A DNA stretch of 64,000 nucleotides, taken from NCBI RefSeq assembly GCF_036002945.1, contig NZ_CP108529.1:7745001-7809000 (forward strand), in the 5' to 3' direction. Positions 61,002-64,000 of this stretch are shown in pieces (position 1 is the first letter of the stretch; the number at the start of each line of letters is the position of its first letter). The stretch comes from Streptomyces sp. NBC_01224. GTDB taxonomy: Bacteria; Actinomycetota; Actinomycetes; Streptomycetales; Streptomycetaceae. The notes under the pieces are model-generated. The model saw only the letters and a program-made list of their open reading frames with translations, did no database searches and was not told where the DNA came from. A program made the translations under genes and the position numbers.

Positions 61002-61094
61002 GGCGATGCGATCGTATCGCGGTGGGGTCCCGCCCCTTCCAGAAGGCGACGGCCAGGTACCGGGCGTCGCAGCGCGCTGTCGGCGGTCGCGTCC

Positions 61095-61751
61095 TCAGTC
61101 GCTCAGGGCCAGCCGCAGCCCGAACCCGGCGATGACGGTCCCGGTGATCCGGTCGAGCAGTTGACGGGCCTGCGGGCGCTGCAGCCAGCTCCGCAGCACC
61201 TGGGCGAAGGCGACCAGCAGGGCCGACCAGAGCAGGCCGAGCGCGATGTGCACCCCGGTCAGCAGGAGGCCTGTGGCGAAGTGAGGGGCGCCTGCCGGGA
61301 TGAACTGGGGCAGCACGGCCACGTAGAACACGCCCATCTTCGGATTGAGCAGATTGGTCAGGGCGCCCTGCCGCCACCCGGCAGCGAGCCTGTCGGTTCC
61401 TTGAGAAGTCAGGGCACGGGCCTCGGCCTCAGGCACCTCCACCTCCTCGGCGCCCCGGCCGCGCAAGGTGTTGATGATCATGCGTCCGCCCATCCAGAGC
61501 AGATATGCGGCTCCGGCGTAACGCAGCGCTTCGTATGCGATGTGCGAGGCGGTGAGCAGTGCCGTGACACCGAGCGAGGTGAGCGCGCCCCAGACCAGGG
61601 TTCCGCTCTGGATGCCGAGGACGACACCGAGTGCACGCTTGCGGCGACCGAGCGCCGAGGTGCGAAGGATGAGGGCCGTGTCGAGGCCCGGAGTGAGGGT
61701 GAGGAGCCCTACGACGAGGGCGAATGACCATAGTGCGGTGCTTATTGCCAT
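61095..61751 (-). CDS. LysE-family exporter
   Basis: A 218-residue membrane protein with six spans. The N-terminal LLTLTPGLDTALILRTSALG and the second-half LTNLLNPKMGVFYVAVLPQF are the LysE/RhtB hallmarks. It probably exports an amino acid or homoserine lactone-like compound. No LysG-type regulator is adjacent. The start is ATG 61751. Confidence 0.9.
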   Translation of the reverse strand: MAISTALWSFALVVGLLTLTPGLDTALILRTSALGRRKRALGVVLGIQSGTLVWGALTSLGVTALLTASHIAYEALRYAGAAYLLWMGGRMIINTLRGRGAEEVEVPEAEARALTSQGTDRLAAGWRQGALTNLLNPKMGVFYVAVLPQFIPAGAPHFATGLLLTGVHIALGLLWSALLVAFAQVLRSWLQRPQARQLLDRITGTVIAGFGLRLALSD

Positions 61752-61891
61752 GGACTGTCAGCTTAACCGAGCCGGGTGGCGACCCCTTCTGCGGGAGGGC
61801 GCGGCCGAACCCGCACCGCGCCCCCGCCGGCCACCGGTAGCCTGCCTGCGATCGAACCCGCACCTGGCCCCCAGCGGCCCTCGCCCACCGG

Positions 61892-62911
61892 TCAGCGCGC
61901 CTGCGGTCGGCCCACCAGTTCGCGCAGCACATCCTCCATCGTGACCATTCCGGCGAGTCGATCGTCCTCGTCCAGAACCGCCGCCAGATGTGTGCGGCTG
62001 CGCCGCAGCGCGGTCAGTACGTCGTCGAGCGGTGTGGCGGCCCGCACCCGGGCGATCGGCCGCATTGCCGACACGGGGAACGGCACATCGCGCGGTGTGG
62101 CGTCCAGGGCGTCCTTCACATGGAGGTAGCCCAGGATCCGCTCCTCGCTGTCCATCACCGGGAAACGCGAGAAACCGGTCTCGTACGAGAGCTGTTCCAA
62201 CTGTTCCGGCGTCGTCCCGATCCTGGCGTACACCACCCGCTCCACCGGCATCACCACATCCCGCACCGGGCGACGGCCCAGTTCAAGGGCGTGGTGCAGC
62301 CGCTCGGCCGCGCGGTCGTCGACCAGCCCGGCGTCCCCGGCGTCCTTGACCAGCCGGGCCAGTTCGTCGTCGGAGAACGTGGCGGACACCTCGTCCTTCG
62401 TCTCGACCCGCAGGAGCTTCAGCAGCGTGTTGGCGAAGGCGTTGACGGCGAAGATCACCGGACGAAGCGCCCTGGCGAGGGCCACCAGCGGCGGTCCGAG
62501 CAGCAGCGCGGTCCGCACGGGCTCGGCCAGAGCGATGTTCTTCGGCACCATCTCGCCGAGCAGCATGTGCAGATAGGTCGCCGCGGACAGCGCGATCACG
62601 AACGAGATCGGATGGATCAGTCCGAGCGGCACACCCACCGCGGTGAAGACGGGTTCCAGCAGATGCGCGATGGCCGGTTCGGCGACGATGCCGAGGACCA
62701 GCGTGCAGAGGGTGATGCCCAGCTGTGCCGCCGCGAGCAGCGCCGATACGTGTTCGAGGCCCCAGATGACGCTTCGCGCCCGCCGGTTCCCGTTTTCGGC
62801 CTCCGGCTCTATCTGGCTGCGGCGTACGGAGATCAGCGCGAACTCCGCGCCGACGAAGAAGGCGTTGACGACCAGTGTCATCAGTCCGATGAAGAGCTGG
62901 ACGGCGGTCAT
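61892..62911 (-). CDS. CNNM/CBS-domain membrane protein (HlyC/CorC family)
   Basis: A 339-residue protein with a DUF21 membrane domain (about 1-185: NAFFVGAEFALISVRRSQIE, LGITLCTLVLGIVAEPA, LLGEMVPKNIALAEP) followed by paired CBS domains (about 205-335) including MPVERVVYARIG and GMVTMEDVLRELVG. The family is tied to magnesium or cobalt efflux. It overlaps the upstream paralogue by four bases (ATGA), so they are co-translated. Confidence 0.9.
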   Translation of the reverse strand: MTAVQLFIGLMTLVVNAFFVGAEFALISVRRSQIEPEAENGNRRARSVIWGLEHVSALLAAAQLGITLCTLVLGIVAEPAIAHLLEPVFTAVGVPLGLIHPISFVIALSAATYLHMLLGEMVPKNIALAEPVRTALLLGPPLVALARALRPVIFAVNAFANTLLKLLRVETKDEVSATFSDDELARLVKDAGDAGLVDDRAAERLHHALELGRRPVRDVVMPVERVVYARIGTTPEQLEQLSYETGFSRFPVMDSEERILGYLHVKDALDATPRDVPFPVSAMRPIARVRAATPLDDVLTALRRSRTHLAAVLDEDDRLAGMVTMEDVLRELVGRPQAR

Positions 62912-64000
62912 CGTGCGTCCTCCGTCTGCTCGTCGTCGCCGGGCAGCGGCGCATGCAGCAGGGCTCGCGCCGCACGGCGCCCGGAGGCGTCCACCACATC
63001 GAGCCGCCAGCCGGCCAACTCGATCGAATCACCGACGGCAGGGATGCGGCCGACCTCGGTGGCGACAAGTCCGGCGAGTGTCTCGTACGGTCCGTCCGGC
63101 ACCCGCAGTCCGATCCTCTTCAGCTGATCGAGGCGAGCGGCGCCGTCGGCCGACCACAGGGTCCGTCCGTCGGCGTCCTCACCCGCCGGTGCCAGGTCCG
63201 GCGTCTCGTGCGGGTCGTGCTCGTCGCGCACCTCGCCGACCACCTCCTCGACGATGTCCTCCAGAGTCACGACGCCGGCCGTACCGCCGTACTCGTCGAT
63301 GACGACGGCCATGGCGAGCTTGCCGGACAGCCGGTCCAGAAGCCGGTCCACGGTGAGGGTCTCCGGTACGAGCAGGGGCTCGCGCAGCATCTGCGAGACG
63401 CGTGTACGGGGCCGCTGCTCGGCCGGGAGGGCCAGCACGTCCTTGATGTGTGCCACGCCGACGACGGTATCCAGGTTGCCCCGGTAGACGGGGAAGCGGG
63501 ACAGCCCGGTCGCGCGGGTGGCGTTCGCGACGTCCTCGGCGGTCGCCTGCACCTCAAGTGCGGTGACCTGCACCCGCGGGGTCATGACGTTCTCCGCCGT
63601 GAGCTCCGCCAGATTGAGGGTGCGGACGAACAGTTCCGCGGTGTCGGCCTCCAGTGCGCCCGCCCTCGCCGAGTGCCGGGCCAGTGCCACCAGCTCCTGC
63701 GGGCTGCGGGCGGAGGCCAGCTCCTCGGCCGGTTCCAGGCCGATGCGGCGCACGATTCGGTTCGCGGTGTTGTTGAGGTGGCTGATGAACGGCCGGAAGA
63801 TGGCGGTGAAGGCCCGCTGCGGGGTCGCAACGGCCTTCGCCACGGCGAGCGGGGAGGAGATCGCCCAGTTCTTCGGGACGAGTTCGCCGACGACCATCAG
63901 GAACACGGTGGACAGCGCGGTTCCCAGGACGAGGGCCAGGGAGGATGCCACGCCGGGGGACAGGCCCACGGCCTCCACCGGACCGCGGATCAGCTTCGCG
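62908..64000 (-). CDS. CNNM/CBS-domain membrane protein, partial at the window edge
   Basis: At least 364 residues of a paralogue of the downstream gene, running off the right edge with its N-terminus missing. The DUF21 end (VVGELVPKNWAISSPLAVAK), two CBS domains (MTPRVQVTALEV, YGGTAGVVTLEDIVEEVVGE) and a C-terminal CorC_HlyC transporter-associated domain (DGPYETLAGLVATEVGRIPA) are present. The next gene starts inside its stop codon. It and the downstream paralogue are probably two subunits of one transporter or separate Mg regulators. Confidence 0.9.
   Translation of the reverse strand, partial: AKLIRGPVEAVGLSPGVASSLALVLGTALSTVFLMVVGELVPKNWAISSPLAVAKAVATPQRAFTAIFRPFISHLNNTANRIVRRIGLEPAEELASARSPQELVALARHSARAGALEADTAELFVRTLNLAELTAENVMTPRVQVTALEVQATAEDVANATRATGLSRFPVYRGNLDTVVGVAHIKDVLALPAEQRPRTRVSQMLREPLLVPETLTVDRLLDRLSGKLAMAVVIDEYGGTAGVVTLEDIVEEVVGEVRDEHDPHETPDLAPAGEDADGRTLWSADGAARLDQLKRIGLRVPDGPYETLAGLVATEVGRIPAVGDSIELAGWRLDVVDASGRRAARALLHAPLPGDDEQTEDAR

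Noticed and set aside
1..64000. CRISPR arrays, rRNA genes and tRNA genes
   Set aside because: No regularly spaced direct repeats and no rRNA or convincing tRNA sequence were noticed by eye; a covariance-model scan was not possible here.

Overview
This is high-GC actinomycete DNA, almost certainly Streptomyces. The signs are strong third-position G/C bias, frequent GTG and TTG starts, a divergent third EF-Tu, an ECF41 sigma factor, a mycothiol-type DinB protein, a DUF6233 relic, and several families typical of that genus. The window reads as an ordinary chromosomal arm region whose long intact stretches are broken by patches of decayed mobile DNA.

Layout. 0-1.9 kb: a decayed tyrosine integrase with two intact overlapping partner genes. 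2-6.6 kb: an HxlR regulator facing an MDR oxidoreductase and a DUF4267 membrane protein, a TPR protein and a UBP-type zinc finger. 6.4-7.35 kb: small broken genes. 7.4-18 kb: envelope and membrane functions (uppP, TVP38, DedA), EF-Tu3, patatin, a spermidine-synthase-like protein, MFS, hotdog thioesterase, gamma-carbonic anhydrase and a hexapeptide acyltransferase. 18-23.2 kb: EamA/XRE-cupin pair, YbaK, an AAC(3) relative, CoA-binding protein, YigZ and an ornithine cyclodeaminase-like enzyme. 23.4-27.8 kb: the sbcD-sbcC DNA-repair operon. 27.7-34 kb: two Lrp/AsnC regulators, each divergent from a sulfur-related gene (rhodanese; a PLP trans-sulfuration enzyme), plus DUF885 and a membrane-ACT-GNAT fusion. 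34-39.9 kb: a SWIM/DUF6493 pair and a Tat-exported PhoD phosphatase.

40-41.8 kb is a cluster of three broken genes: facing 3' portions of a MocR regulator and an EamA transporter, and a nonsense-mutated hydrolase. 41.9-49.4 kb holds an ECF41 sigma factor, a GntR/UTRA regulator with a DasR-like operator lying on its own promoter, a ROK regulator, a histidine kinase/response regulator pair divergent from an ABC exporter, and a small unknown. 49.6-51.7 kb: mug and purB.

51.8-60.1 kb is the accessory part. It holds relics of an actinomycete integrative element (DUF6907-like, Spd-like and excisionase-like genes), an IS5-group insertion with 17-bp inverted repeats and a frameshifted transposase, scraps of other transposases, a piece of a GH16 glucanase, an internally deleted IS481 transposase, an IS701-like relic and a second decayed integrase. 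Intact genes sit among these: DinB, a membrane PP2C phosphatase, and a secreted PIG-L deacetylase with a ricin-type lectin tail. 60.1-64 kb returns to ordinary chromosome: SGNH hydrolase, LysE, and two overlapping CNNM/CBS membrane proteins, the last running off the right edge.

All functional calls rest on motifs and remembered family patterns; no database search was run. No clearly new defence or biosynthetic system is evident. The best leads are the DasR-like operator on the GntR promoter, the SWIM-DUF6493 pair, the doubly truncated MocR/EamA locus and the integrative-element/IS graveyard.
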